Assembly: GCA_013140755.1 (NCBI GenBank)
Contig: JABFSF010000013.1
Location: 1 to 59,511, forward strand
DNA from: Methylotenera sp.
Lineage (GTDB): Bacteria > Pseudomonadota > Gammaproteobacteria > Burkholderiales > Methylophilaceae
Reading direction: 5' to 3'
DNA length: 59,511 nucleotides
Both the position numbers and the translations under genes were made by a program. Positions 7,234-15,782 of this stretch are shown here, piece by piece (the first letter of the stretch is position 1; the number at the start of each line of letters is the position of its first letter). The notes below the pieces were generated by a model that saw only the letters and a program-made list of their open reading frames with translations, was not told the DNA's origin and ran no database searches.

Positions 7234-10005
7234 ATGGCACTCTCTTGGAATGAAATAAAAAGTCGCGCGAACGCATTTTCTAAGCATTGGCTAGATGCTG
7301 CTAATGAAGACAGTCAAGCTAAGCCTTTTTTACTCGATTTTTTTGAAGTATTTGGTGTTACAAACAAGCGCGTGGCTACTTTTGAGCACGCGGTTAAAAA
7401 GCATGGTGGTAATGATGGCTATGTAGATTTGTTCTGGCCAGGTATTTTGCTGGTAGAAATGAAGTCTAAAGGCAAAGATTTAAGTCGCGCCTACGACCAA
7501 GCCATTGACTACTTTTCAGGTATTAAAGAGCGCGACATACCGCGCTATGTGTTAGTGTGTGATTTTCAGCGTTTTCAGTTGCATGATTTAAACAGCCAAG
7601 CCGTTACCGAGTTTTTACTCAAAGACTTATATCAAAACGTTAAATCATTTGGCTTTATTGCGGGCTACCAAACGCAAATTATCAAGCCGCAAGACCCCAT
7701 TAACGTAAAAGCTGCCGAGCGCATGGGCAAACTGCACGATGCGCTTAAAGCCGTGGGCTACACAGGGCATGATTTAGAAGTCTATTTAGTGCGCCTATTA
7801 TTTTGCTTGTTTGCAGAAGACACTACCATCTTTGAAAAACGGCTGTTTCAAGATTACATAGAAACCAAAACCCATGCCGATGGCAGCGATTTAGCGCACC
7901 ACATCACCAGCTTGTTCTACGTGTTAAACACGCCTAACGCAAAACGCCTGAGTAATTTAGACGAAAGCTTAAATGCCTTTCCTTATGTGAATGGCAAACT
8001 CTTTGCCGAGCCGCTTGCCCCTGCCCAGTTTGATAGCAAAATGCGCGAAGCACTGCTAGATTTATGCGCCTTAGATTGGAGCGTCATTTCCCCTGCTATT
8101 TTTGGCAGTTTGTTTCAAAGCATTATGGATACGGATGCGCGGCGTAACTTAGGCGCACATTACACCAGTGAAGAGAACATTCTCAAACTTATCAAACCGC
8201 TGTTTTTAGATGCGCTCTGGGCAGAGTTTGAAAAAGTAAAAAGCAACAAAAACCGCTTATTAGAATTTCACCAAAAACTCAGAACCCTCACCTTTTTTGA
8301 CCCTGCCTGTGGTTGCGGCAACTTTTTGGTCATTACCTACCGCGAGTTGCGCTTGTTAGAGCTTGCCGTGTTGCGCGCAGGGCGCGACAGCACCCAACAA
8401 GTGCTGGATGTGCAAAGCCTGATTAACGTGGACGTTGACCAATTTTACGGCATCGAGATTGAAGAATTCCCCGCCCAAATTGCGCAAGTGGCACTGTGGC
8501 TCACAGACCACCAAATGAATATGAAAATCTCAGAAGAATTTGGTGCCTACTTTGCGCGTATTCCGCTTAAAGCTACGCCGCATATTCTGTGTGCCAACGC
8601 CCTGCAAACCGATTGGGCAAGTGTTTTACCAGCAGAAAATTGTAGTTTTATTTTAGGTAATCCGCCGTTTGTTGGATACACACAACGTTCACCAGAGCAA
8701 AAGCATGATTTTGAAAGCGTATTTTATGATTTACACGGTTCTGGGGTGTTAGATTTTGTTACGTGTTGGCATAAAAAATCTACTGATTACATGCAACAAA
8801 ACAAATCAACCAAAACAGCTTTTGTTTCAACCAATAGTATTACTCAAGGAGAGCAAGTAGGTGTACTTTGGGGTTGGATGTTAGCGCAAGGCATTAACAT
8901 TCACTTTGCCCATCGCACCTTTAGCTGGAGCAATGAAGCGCGTGGTAAAGCCGCTGTGCATTGTGTGATTATTGGATTTGGTTTGCAGGATGTCGCCGAT
9001 AAAACCATCTACGAATACGAAGACATTAAAGGCGAGCCACATGCGGTAAAAGTTGAAAACATCAATCCATATTTGGTAGATGCCGCGAATGTAATTTTGC
9101 AAAAAACTAGCAAGCCCATTTGTGAGGTGCCCGAAATCAGGAAAGGCAGCCAACCGACCGATGGCGGTCATTTGTTGCTGACCGAAGCAGAGAAGGCAGT
9201 ACTCATCAAAGCCGAGACACTTGCCGAAAAATGGATGCGCCCTTTTATTGGTGCAGATGAGTTTATCAATTGCATTCCACGCTACTGCTTATGGTTGGGG
9301 GATTGCCCGCCTAATGAGTTGCGCCAAATGCCAGCGGTGATGGTACGAGTAAATGCAGTGAAAGCGATGCGGCTTGCAAGCAAGAAAGCACCCACGAGAG
9401 AACTTGCAAAGAAACCGACAATTTTTGGCGAAATTCGACAACCAAATACAAACTATCTGCTTATTCCCAGCGTTTCATCTGAACGCAGACCATTCATACC
9501 CGTTGGTTTTTTAAACAAAGATGTAATTGCCAGCAATTTGGTTTTAGTAATTCAAGACTCATCTTTATTCCATTTCGGCATACTCACATCGACCATGCAC
9601 AACGCTTGGGTGCGCTCAGTTTGCGGTAGATTAAAAAGTGACTTCCGCTATTCTGCTGGAATAGTTTACAACAACTTCCCTTGGCCTACCACTGAACCAA
9701 AGAATTTTAGTGCAGGCCTGCGAGCCAATATCCATGCGCCTCTAGAGGCATGTGCGCAAGCCGTGTTAGATGCGCGAGCTGCACATGCTAATGCTTCATT
9801 GGCTGATTTGTACGACCCGCTCACCATGCCCGCTAATTTGCTGAAAGCCCACCAAGCGTTAGATAAAGCGGTAGATGCCGCCTATGGCTACAAAGGCGCA
9901 AATACTGATGCCGCGCGTGTGGCGTTTTTGTTTGAGCGTTATCAGCAGATCACCAGCTTATTGCCAAGCTTGGCTAAACCTAAAAAAATCCGCAAAGCCA
10001 AATAA
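7234..10005 (+). CDS. MmeI-like type IIL restriction-modification enzyme (single chain)
   Basis: One polypeptide combining endonuclease, adenine methyltransferase and target recognition; 923 residues, close to MmeI (919). The N-terminus MALSWNEIKSRANAFSKHW strongly resembles MmeI. The nuclease site is a PD-ExK type: D65, E75, K77 (in VDLFWPGILLVEMKSKG), with the same spacing as recalled for MmeI D70-E80-K82. Methyltransferase motif I is FFDPACGCGNF near 355-365 and motif IV is NPPF at 476-479. The C-terminal recognition region holds GRLKSDFRYS with K801 and D803, equivalent to MmeI E806 and R808, positions reported to set the last recognised base. No partner subunit is needed or seen. The frame is intact, so the enzyme is probably active. 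It lies between two parS sites. Confidence 0.93.
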   Translation: MALSWNEIKSRANAFSKHWLDAANEDSQAKPFLLDFFEVFGVTNKRVATFEHAVKKHGGNDGYVDLFWPGILLVEMKSKGKDLSRAYDQAIDYFSGIKERDIPRYVLVCDFQRFQLHDLNSQAVTEFLLKDLYQNVKSFGFIAGYQTQIIKPQDPINVKAAERMGKLHDALKAVGYTGHDLEVYLVRLLFCLFAEDTTIFEKRLFQDYIETKTHADGSDLAHHITSLFYVLNTPNAKRLSNLDESLNAFPYVNGKLFAEPLAPAQFDSKMREALLDLCALDWSVISPAIFGSLFQSIMDTDARRNLGAHYTSEENILKLIKPLFLDALWAEFEKVKSNKNRLLEFHQKLRTLTFFDPACGCGNFLVITYRELRLLELAVLRAGRDSTQQVLDVQSLINVDVDQFYGIEIEEFPAQIAQVALWLTDHQMNMKISEEFGAYFARIPLKATPHILCANALQTDWASVLPAENCSFILGNPPFVGYTQRSPEQKHDFESVFYDLHGSGVLDFVTCWHKKSTDYMQQNKSTKTAFVSTNSITQGEQVGVLWGWMLAQGINIHFAHRTFSWSNEARGKAAVHCVIIGFGLQDVADKTIYEYEDIKGEPHAVKVENINPYLVDAANVILQKTSKPICEVPEIRKGSQPTDGGHLLLTEAEKAVLIKAETLAEKWMRPFIGADEFINCIPRYCLWLGDCPPNELRQMPAVMVRVNAVKAMRLASKKAPTRELAKKPTIFGEIRQPNTNYLLIPSVSSERRPFIPVGFLNKDVIASNLVLVIQDSSLFHFGILTSTMHNAWVRSVCGRLKSDFRYSAGIVYNNFPWPTTEPKNFSAGLRANIHAPLEACAQAVLDARAAHANASLADLYDPLTMPANLLKAHQALDKAVDAAYGYKGANTDAARVAFLFERYQQITSLLPSLAKPKKIRKAK

Positions 10006-10008
10006 AAA

Positions 10009-10032
10009 ACGCGACCCTTGCACAGGTCGCGT
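10009..10032 (+). terminator. Hairpin after the MmeI-like gene
   Basis: Perfect 8-base stem ACGCGACC (10009-10016) / GGTCGCGT (10025-10032) with an 8-base loop, starting 4 bases after the stop codon. The T-run after it is weak (CAGTGGTTTT), so termination efficiency is uncertain. Confidence 0.65.
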
Positions 10033-10126
10033 CAGTGGTTTTGATTAGGTCTGGCTCGTGCAAAGCCCAGTCTGACTTTGGCACCCACCCATTATATAAA
10101 ATTGATGCACATAAAAATATAGACGT

Positions 10127-10160
10127 AAAAAAAGCAGCGTTTCACGTGAAACACTGCTTT
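10127..10160 (-). terminator. Intrinsic terminator of the cytochrome gene, built around a parS palindrome
   Basis: Stem AAAGCAG-C-GTTTCAC (10131-10145) pairs with GTGAAAC-A-CTGCTTT (10146-10160), with only one mismatch. On the minus strand it is followed by seven T (10133-10127). It lies 18 bases past the stop codon of the DUF1924 cytochrome gene, the right place for its terminator. The centre of the stem is parS site 3. Confidence 0.85.
10138..10153. promoter_or_regulatory. parS site 3 (inside a terminator hairpin)
   Basis: CGTTTCACGTGAAACA matches the parS palindrome at 15 of 16 bases. It forms the upper part of the terminator stem at 10131-10160, between the restriction gene and the cytochrome gene. 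Confidence 0.88.
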
Positions 10161-10177
10161 AGTTCAAAACCTAAAAC

Positions 10178-10645
10178 TTATTTTTTAGCAGTTGGCGTTC
10201 TTTCAGTTAAAAGATACACAATGTAGTTTGCTTTTTCGCCCGCAGTACAATCTGCACCAATAATTTCATTGCAGTGCTCGGTGAATTTCTCTTCCACTTT
10301 ATCTAGGTTGCTAAAGCGTTTTTTATTCACAGCAGGTGAAAGAGGTGCAATCGGTTTGCCTGTTGAAATGTGTTTGCCTGTATCCGCTGGGTTGGATGTG
10401 TGGCATGATGAGCAAGACACTTCTTTGTTTTCAGCATTTTTACCTTTAAATTGTGTAATTTTACGGTTGTAAAAAGCTTTACCTTCAGTCACAGAGGGCA
10501 CAAAATCCGCATTCACAGTGGTTGCAATCCCGGTGTATTTTTTCGTGAGTACTTCAGCGTTCGTTACGCCATTTGCCGCAGCGGCTTGGGCTGAAAGTGT
10601 AGCAAAGCCTAACAACGCTGCTAAAACGATACTGGATTTATTCAT
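10178..10645 (-). CDS. DUF1924 / SHP-like periplasmic c-type cytochrome
   Basis: Exported monoheme cytochrome c of 155 residues. A Sec signal peptide covers about residues 1-22 (MNKSSIVLAALLGFATLSAQA). The heme attachment motif is C78-S-S-C81-H82. Two further cysteines near the C-terminus (HCNEIIGADC) could form a disulfide, as in Sphaeroides heme protein (SHP), whose family this resembles. A strong ribosome-binding site (AGGAG) precedes the ATG. SHP genes often lie beside a diheme cytochrome and a cytochrome b gene, but none is seen here, so the redox partner is unknown. It ends at the parS-bearing terminator. Confidence 0.85.
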   Translation of the reverse strand: MNKSSIVLAALLGFATLSAQAAAANGVTNAEVLTKKYTGIATTVNADFVPSVTEGKAFYNRKITQFKGKNAENKEVSCSSCHTSNPADTGKHISTGKPIAPLSPAVNKKRFSNLDKVEEKFTEHCNEIIGADCTAGEKANYIVYLLTERTPTAKK

Positions 10646-10908
10646 TTAAATCTCCTGACATTAAAAACAAAAATAATTTTTTATCTGATACTTGGTAATA
10701 TCAATAGTGACATACCCTCTATTTTAAACCAATTCATTGCAAGGTATTGTGAATTAAACTCACTTTAAGTTAATTTTGTTAAGAAATTATGACTGTATTG
10801 TTAATAAATAGTTGTTTTGCGTAAAAATCTAATATAAAGCAAGCTTTTACATGACCTAGTGAGTGCTTTGCGTTAAAATTTTGTTTCTTTAGATTAAGCA
10901 GGTTTTTC

Positions 10909-12819
10909 ATGAATTTTCCTGATATTTTTGATGTGATAGTGGTGGGTGGTGGCCATGCGGGCACTGAGGCGGCACTTGCGGCCGCACGCATGGGGCAAAA
11001 AACTTTGCTTCTAACCCATAACATTGAAACGTTGGGGCAAATGTCTTGTAACCCAAGCATTGGTGGTATTGGCAAAGGGCATTTGGTTAAAGAGGTTGAC
11101 GCGCTAGGTGGTGCGATGGCGGCAGCAACGGATGAAGGCGGTATTCAGTTTCGCATTTTAAATTCAAGCAAAGGCCCAGCAGTGCGTGCCACACGTGCGC
11201 AGGCAGATCGTGTATTGTACAAAGCGGCGATTCGCCATAGGTTAGAAAATCAGCCTAATCTGTGGTTATTTCAACAGGCGGTAGATGACATTATTTTAGA
11301 GGGTAATCGTGCCGCTGGCGTGGTGACGCAAATTGGTTTACGTTTTGCGTCAAAATCAGTTGTACTTACAGCGGGCACATTTTTAGGTGGTTTGGTGCAT
11401 GTGGGTTTGCAAAATTACAGCGCAGGTCGCGCGGGAGACCCCCCAGCGATTAGCCTAGCAGCACGTTTGCGTGAAATTGGTTTGCCAGCAGGGCGTTTAA
11501 AAACAGGTACACCACCGCGGATTGATGGACGCACCATTGATTATTCAGTGATGACGGTGCAACCTGGGGATAGCCCCGTGCCCGTGTTTTCATTTTTAGG
11601 CAATGCTGCACAACACCCCGCCCAATTGCCCTGTTGGATTACCCATACTAACGAGCGTACGCACGATATTATTCGTAGCGGTTTGGATCGCTCGCCCATG
11701 TACACGGGCGTGATTGAAGGCGTAGGCCCACGCTATTGCCCAAGTGTGGAAGATAAAATCCATCGCTTTGCTGACAAAGAAAGTCATCAAATCTTTTTAG
11801 AGCCTGAAGGCTTAACAACCAACGAAATTTACCCTAATGGTATTTCAACCAGCTTGCCATTTGATATTCAGTTGGCATTGGTGCGCTCTGTGCGCGGTTT
11901 GGAGAATGCACATATTTTGCGTCCAGGTTATGCGATTGAATATGACTATTACGACCCGCGCGGCTTAAAGAGCTCATTAGAAACCAAGGCGGTACAAGGC
12001 TTATTTTTTGCGGGGCAAATCAACGGCACCACAGGTTATGAAGAGGCCGCCGCCCAAGGCTTGCTGGCAGGTGCCAACGCCGCGTTACAAGTGCAAGGCA
12101 AAGAGGCGTGGTGCCCTGCGCGAGATGAGGCCTATTTAGGTGTGCTGGTGGATGATTTAATTACCCGTGGCGTGAGTGAGCCCTACCGCATGTTTACGAG
12201 CCGCGCGGAATATCGCTTGCAACTGCGAGAAGATAACGCTGATATGCGCTTAACCGAGATTGGTCGCAAACTTGGCTTGGTGGATGATGTGCGCTGGGAA
12301 GCTTTTAGTCGTAAGCAAGAGGCCGTGGCACGTGAGCAAGCGCGTTTGAAGCGCACCTTTGTGCAACCTGCGAATGTTTCACGTGAAACTCAGCTGAAAG
12401 TGCTAGGTAAAGAAATTGACCATGAATACAGCTTGTTTGAACTATTGCGTCGCCCAGAGGTGAGCTATGAGGCTTTGCTTACGTTAGATGGTTTGGGTTT
12501 GGGTGAGATTGAGCCAGCCGTGCGCGAACAAGTAGAAATTGCCGCGAAATATCAAGGCTATATTGATAGGCAGGTAGAGGATGTGGCGCGTGGGCGAGGG
12601 CAAGAAAGCACCAAATTGCCCGCAGATTTAGATTACCGTGAAATTCATGGTTTGCCGATAGAGGCACAACAAAAACTAAATGCGCAAAAGCCTGAAACCA
12701 TTGGTCAAGCTAGCCGTATTTCTGGCATCACTCCTGCAGCCATTTCATTGTTATTAGTGCATTTAAAACGTAAATCTCGAGTTAAACAATTAGACGCACA
12801 GAATAGCAATGTTGCATGA
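10909..12819 (+). CDS. mnmG: tRNA-5-carboxymethylaminomethyl-uridine synthase subunit MnmG (GidA)
   Basis: FAD-dependent partner of MnmE in wobble-uridine modification. 636 residues, normal length. The FAD-binding Rossmann motif [18 protein letters not shown] starts near residue 12. The family signature [11 protein letters not shown] lies near 275 with its catalytic-region cysteine, and a second cofactor motif [18 protein letters not shown] lies near 380. The first ATG at 10909 follows an AGG in AAGCAGGTTTTTC. It overlaps rsmG by 4 bases (ATGA). A parS-like palindrome at 12375-12390 is embedded and read as VSRET (490-494). Confidence 0.98.
   Translation: MNFPDIFDVIVVGGGHAGTEAALAAARMGQKTLLLTHNIETLGQMSCNPSIGGIGKGHLVKEVDALGGAMAAATDEGGIQFRILNSSKGPAVRATRAQADRVLYKAAIRHRLENQPNLWLFQQAVDDIILEGNRAAGVVTQIGLRFASKSVVLTAGTFLGGLVHVGLQNYSAGRAGDPPAISLAARLREIGLPAGRLKTGTPPRIDGRTIDYSVMTVQPGDSPVPVFSFLGNAAQHPAQLPCWITHTNERTHDIIRSGLDRSPMYTGVIEGVGPRYCPSVEDKIHRFADKESHQIFLEPEGLTTNEIYPNGISTSLPFDIQLALVRSVRGLENAHILRPGYAIEYDYYDPRGLKSSLETKAVQGLFFAGQINGTTGYEEAAAQGLLAGANAALQVQGKEAWCPARDEAYLGVLVDDLITRGVSEPYRMFTSRAEYRLQLREDNADMRLTEIGRKLGLVDDVRWEAFSRKQEAVAREQARLKRTFVQPANVSRETQLKVLGKEIDHEYSLFELLRRPEVSYEALLTLDGLGLGEIEPAVREQVEIAAKYQGYIDRQVEDVARGRGQESTKLPADLDYREIHGLPIEAQQKLNAQKPETIGQASRISGITPAAISLLLVHLKRKSRVKQLDAQNSNVA
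12375..12390. promoter_or_regulatory. parS site 4 (inside mnmG)
   Basis: TGTTTCACGTGAAACT matches the parS palindrome at 15 of 16 bases. It lies in the mnmG coding sequence, 1.15 kb upstream of parA, the closest of the four sites to parAB. Confidence 0.9.
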
Positions 12820-13514
12820 GCGCACAAAATAACAATATGCCGAGTAATTTAAAGGTTGAGGTGCGTGTAGCTTTGCAAGCGAAGCTTCAAGCAGGGCTGC
12901 ATGAGATGGCACTAAATTTAACGGCTGAACAACAAGAAAAATTGCTTGATTATGTCGCATTGATTTACAAATGGAACCAAGTGTATAACCTGACCGCTGT
13001 GCGCGAGCCCATGGAAATGATCACGCTACATATTTTAGATAGTTTGTCTGTTTTGCCATATGTAAATGTATCTCACATGCAGAGTAAGCACTTACTTGAC
13101 GTGGGTGCGGGCGCAGGTTTGCCGAGTATTCCATTGGCAATATGTTTGCCAGACTTGCAAGTCACCGCAATTGACGCGGTATTAAAAAAAGTGAGCTTTA
13201 TGCGCCAAGTAAAAGCGCAACTTGGCTTGGCTAACTTTAGTGTGATTCATGGCCGAATTGAAGATCAAAAAACAGGGACACAGAGTATGCCAGAAGATTT
13301 TGAAGTAATCACTTCGCGAGCGTTCTCTGAAATTGGTTTGTTTGTGAAGCTCACCAAGCACTTGCTGGCAGAGGGTGGCAAATGGCTGGCGATGAAGGGC
13401 ACAATTCCACAGCAAGAGTTTGCAAAAAGTGGCATTAAGCCAGATGAGGTGATTGCGCTAAAAGTGGCAGGTTTAGAGGCTGAGCGACATTTAATCGTGT
13501 TAAAAAATCAATGA
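12816..13514 (+). CDS. rsmG: 16S rRNA (guanine-N7) methyltransferase RsmG (GidB)
   Basis: S-adenosylmethionine-dependent methyltransferase acting on G527 (E. coli numbering) of 16S rRNA. 232 residues. The conserved [21 protein letters not shown] block is at about residues 54-74. The SAM-binding loop [17 protein letters not shown] starts near residue 92. EVITSRAFS lies around 167. The ATGA overlap with mnmG implies translational coupling. The N-terminus carries about 25 extra polar residues before the family core, so a later start is possible. It is followed 19 bases later by parA. Confidence 0.96.
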   Translation: MSAQNNNMPSNLKVEVRVALQAKLQAGLHEMALNLTAEQQEKLLDYVALIYKWNQVYNLTAVREPMEMITLHILDSLSVLPYVNVSHMQSKHLLDVGAGAGLPSIPLAICLPDLQVTAIDAVLKKVSFMRQVKAQLGLANFSVIHGRIEDQKTGTQSMPEDFEVITSRAFSEIGLFVKLTKHLLAEGGKWLAMKGTIPQQEFAKSGIKPDEVIALKVAGLEAERHLIVLKNQ

Positions 13515-13533
13515 AGTCATTAAAGAAAACAAG

Positions 13534-14307
13534 ATGAAAATACTAGCAATCACTAATCAAAAAGGCGGCGTGGGTAAAACCACTACGTGCGTCAATTTGG
13601 CGGCCAGTTTAGTCAGCTTAGGCAAGCGCGTGTTGCTGATTGATTTAGATCCGCAAGGTAATGCGAGCACGGGCAGTGGTGTGGATAAAGCGCATTTAAA
13701 ACACAGCATTTATCATGTGTTGATTGGTGAAAAATCGCTTAAAGAAGTTATTTTAAATAGTGAGGCTGGCGGCTTTGATATTGCACCATCTAACCGAGAG
13801 TTGGCTGGCGCAGAGGTTGAGTTGGTCAATGAGTTAGCGCGTGAAAATCGCCTTAAAGTAGCCATCGCTAATTTGGGTAACGCTTATGACTTCATCTTAT
13901 TGGATTGCCCCCCGGCACTCAATTTGGTTACGGTGAATGCGCTCACCGCAGCCAATTCTGTGATGATTCCCATGCAGTGCGAATACTATGCGCTGGAAGG
14001 CCTCTCTGACTTGGTCAACACGATAAAAAAAGTACGTGCGCATCTTAACCCTGTGCTAGAAATAGAAGGTTTACTCAGAACCTTGTTTGATAATCGCAAT
14101 ATGCTTGCTAACCAAGTTTCAACACAATTAAAGAGCCATTTTGGCGACAAAGTTTACAAAACGGTCATTCCTCGCAATATTCGCTTGGCCGAAGCACCTA
14201 GCTACGGTGTGCCAGTACTCAATTATGATAAAAGCTCAAAAGGTGCTGTCGCCTATATTGAGCTTGCACAAGAAATCATCAACAAAGAAAACCTGACTAA
14301 AACATAA
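13534..14307 (+). CDS. parA: Chromosome-partitioning ATPase ParA (Soj-type)
   Basis: Walker-type ATPase that drives segregation of the origin region through ParB-parS complexes. 257 residues. The deviant Walker A motif KGGVGKTT is at residues 10-17, Walker A' LIDLDPQGNAS around 36-46 and Walker B FILLDCPPAL near 118-127. The short N-terminus without a helix-turn-helix domain places it in the chromosomal (Soj) type rather than the plasmid P1 type. It is followed 14 bases later by parB, and four parS sites lie within 7.3 kb upstream. Confidence 0.97.
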   Translation: MKILAITNQKGGVGKTTTCVNLAASLVSLGKRVLLIDLDPQGNASTGSGVDKAHLKHSIYHVLIGEKSLKEVILNSEAGGFDIAPSNRELAGAEVELVNELARENRLKVAIANLGNAYDFILLDCPPALNLVTVNALTAANSVMIPMQCEYYALEGLSDLVNTIKKVRAHLNPVLEIEGLLRTLFDNRNMLANQVSTQLKSHFGDKVYKTVIPRNIRLAEAPSYGVPVLNYDKSSKGAVAYIELAQEIINKENLTKT

Positions 14308-14321
14308 GCAAAGAGAAAAAC

Positions 14322-15185
14322 ATGGCTAAATTAAAAGGCTTAGGACGAGGGCTAGATGCCCTGCTTGCAGGAGATATGGGTAGCGTAGGTGAAGCTGATT
14401 CGCTTTTGATGTTAAAAGTAGAGCAGTTGCGCCCAGGTAAATATCAGCCGCGTAGTTATATGGATGAAGCTGCCTTGCAAACGCTAGCAGACTCAATCAA
14501 AGCACAAGGCATTATGCAGCCAATTTTGGTGCGTCAGCTCAATGGTGAGCAATATGAAATTATTGCAGGTGAGCGTCGTTGGCGCGCGAGCCAGCGTGCT
14601 GGTTTAGCTGAAGTGCCCGTATTGGTGCGTGAGCTTGCTGATGAAGCTGCGCTAGCTATGGCGTTGATTGAAAATATTCAGCGCGAAAATCTAAATCCGC
14701 TAGAAGAAGCGCAAGGCATTAAACGTTTAATTGATGAGTTTGCGATGACGCATGAAAAAGCGGCTCAAGCCGTTGGACGCTCACGCGTGGCGGTTTCAAA
14801 TTTATTGCGTTTGCTTAATTTAACAGCACCTGTGCAAGACATGCTCATGCATGGCAAGCTGGATATGGGTCATGCACGTGCTTTAATTGGTTTGGAGGGT
14901 GCGCAACAAGTGATGTTGGCCGAGCAAATTGCACAGCAAGGTTTATCTGTGCGAGAGGCGGAAAATCTAGTTAAACAACATTATCAGCAGGATGTTCGTG
15001 CTGAAAAAAAATCAGCACATTCCCCACCAATGCATCAGGATATTTTAAGGTTACAAGCGACACTAAGTGATAAGTTGGGTGCGGTAGTGAGCATCAAAGC
15101 AACTGCTAATGGTGCAGGTACGTTAAAAATCAATTATGCAAATTTAGATCAGCTAGATGACATTATTAGCAAAATTACACGCTAA
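14322..15185 (+). CDS. parB: Chromosome-partitioning protein ParB (Spo0J-type)
   Basis: CTP-dependent DNA clamp that loads at parS and spreads along flanking DNA. 287 residues, normal chromosomal length. The N-terminal GLGRGLDALL motif (residues 6-15) contacts ParA. The CTPase/ParB box includes GERRWRASQRAG near residue 88, and ENIQRENLNPLEEAQG follows near 125. The helix-turn-helix that reads parS lies around residues 145-165 (KAAQAVGRSRVAVSNLLRL). The C-terminal dimerisation domain is intact. Its targets in this window are the sites at 6285, 7161, 10138 and 12375. Confidence 0.97.
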   Translation: MAKLKGLGRGLDALLAGDMGSVGEADSLLMLKVEQLRPGKYQPRSYMDEAALQTLADSIKAQGIMQPILVRQLNGEQYEIIAGERRWRASQRAGLAEVPVLVRELADEAALAMALIENIQRENLNPLEEAQGIKRLIDEFAMTHEKAAQAVGRSRVAVSNLLRLLNLTAPVQDMLMHGKLDMGHARALIGLEGAQQVMLAEQIAQQGLSVREAENLVKQHYQQDVRAEKKSAHSPPMHQDILRLQATLSDKLGAVVSIKATANGAGTLKINYANLDQLDDIISKITR

Positions 15186-15233
15186 GTATTTAATTTTGCT
15201 TAAACAACTTACATGACTCATGCAACTTAAGGC

Positions 15234-15262
15234 TTGACTAAAAAGGCCTAATAATTCAAAAT
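15234..15262 (+). promoter_or_regulatory. Possible promoter for the ATP synthase operon
   Basis: TTGACT (15234-15239) and CAAAAT (15257-15262) are separated by 17 bases, in the 194-base spacer between parB and atpI. The -10 box is poor. Position is the main support. Confidence 0.35.
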
Positions 15263-15379
15263 CACGCTTTTGCTACCTAAAGGTTTAGGTGTGCGCAGGC
15301 TAAAACGTCAAAATAATAAAATCAAACGTTAATTAAAAGCCTTTAAAAATGTTGTTAATTTAAGCAGGTTGTTAAGTCA

Positions 15380-15754
15380 TTGTCAGCATCAAATACCTCA
15401 GAAGTGTTTAGTAAAATGCTTAAAATACAGCTCATTGCAACACTGGCAGTGGCCATGCTGGCATTGGTGATTTCAGGTGTATCTGCGGCAATATCGGCAG
15501 TTTTAGGCGGTGCAAGTGTTGTGGTTGGTGCTTATGTGGCGTCATTGGTTGCAAAGCGTGGTGCGCATCATACGGATGCATCAGCAATTTTAATCAATCT
15601 GCTCAAAGCAGAAGCAGTGAAAATATTAGTGATAATCGTTTTATTGTTTATCGCATTTAGTTTTTATGGGCAGTTGGTGCATGTTGCGCTGATTGCAGGT
15701 TTGGCAGCGGCGGCTCTTTTTTCGGGCGCGGCTCTCAGTAAGTTAAACGTGTAA
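15380..15754 (+). CDS. atpI: ATP synthase subunit I
   Basis: Small membrane protein encoded first in many ATP synthase operons, implicated in c-ring assembly. 124 residues with four hydrophobic segments (about 16-38, 40-60, 75-97 and 100-118), including the glycine/alanine-rich [14 protein letters not shown]. The frame opens with TTG at 15380; an in-frame ATG at 15416 ([12 protein letters not shown]) is an alternative that would remove 12 residues. Sequence conservation in this family is low, so the call depends partly on position just before atpB. Confidence 0.8.
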   Translation: MSASNTSEVFSKMLKIQLIATLAVAMLALVISGVSAAISAVLGGASVVVGAYVASLVAKRGAHHTDASAILINLLKAEAVKILVIIVLLFIAFSFYGQLVHVALIAGLAAAALFSGAALSKLNV

Positions 15755-15782
15755 TTCAAATTGTTTTAGAAAAAATCAAATT

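Noticed and set aside
10035-10226. A 63-codon plus-strand frame running over parS site 3 and the cytochrome 3' end
   Set aside because: It overlaps a hairpin terminator and the antisense of a well-supported cytochrome gene, and its product has no domain-like pattern.
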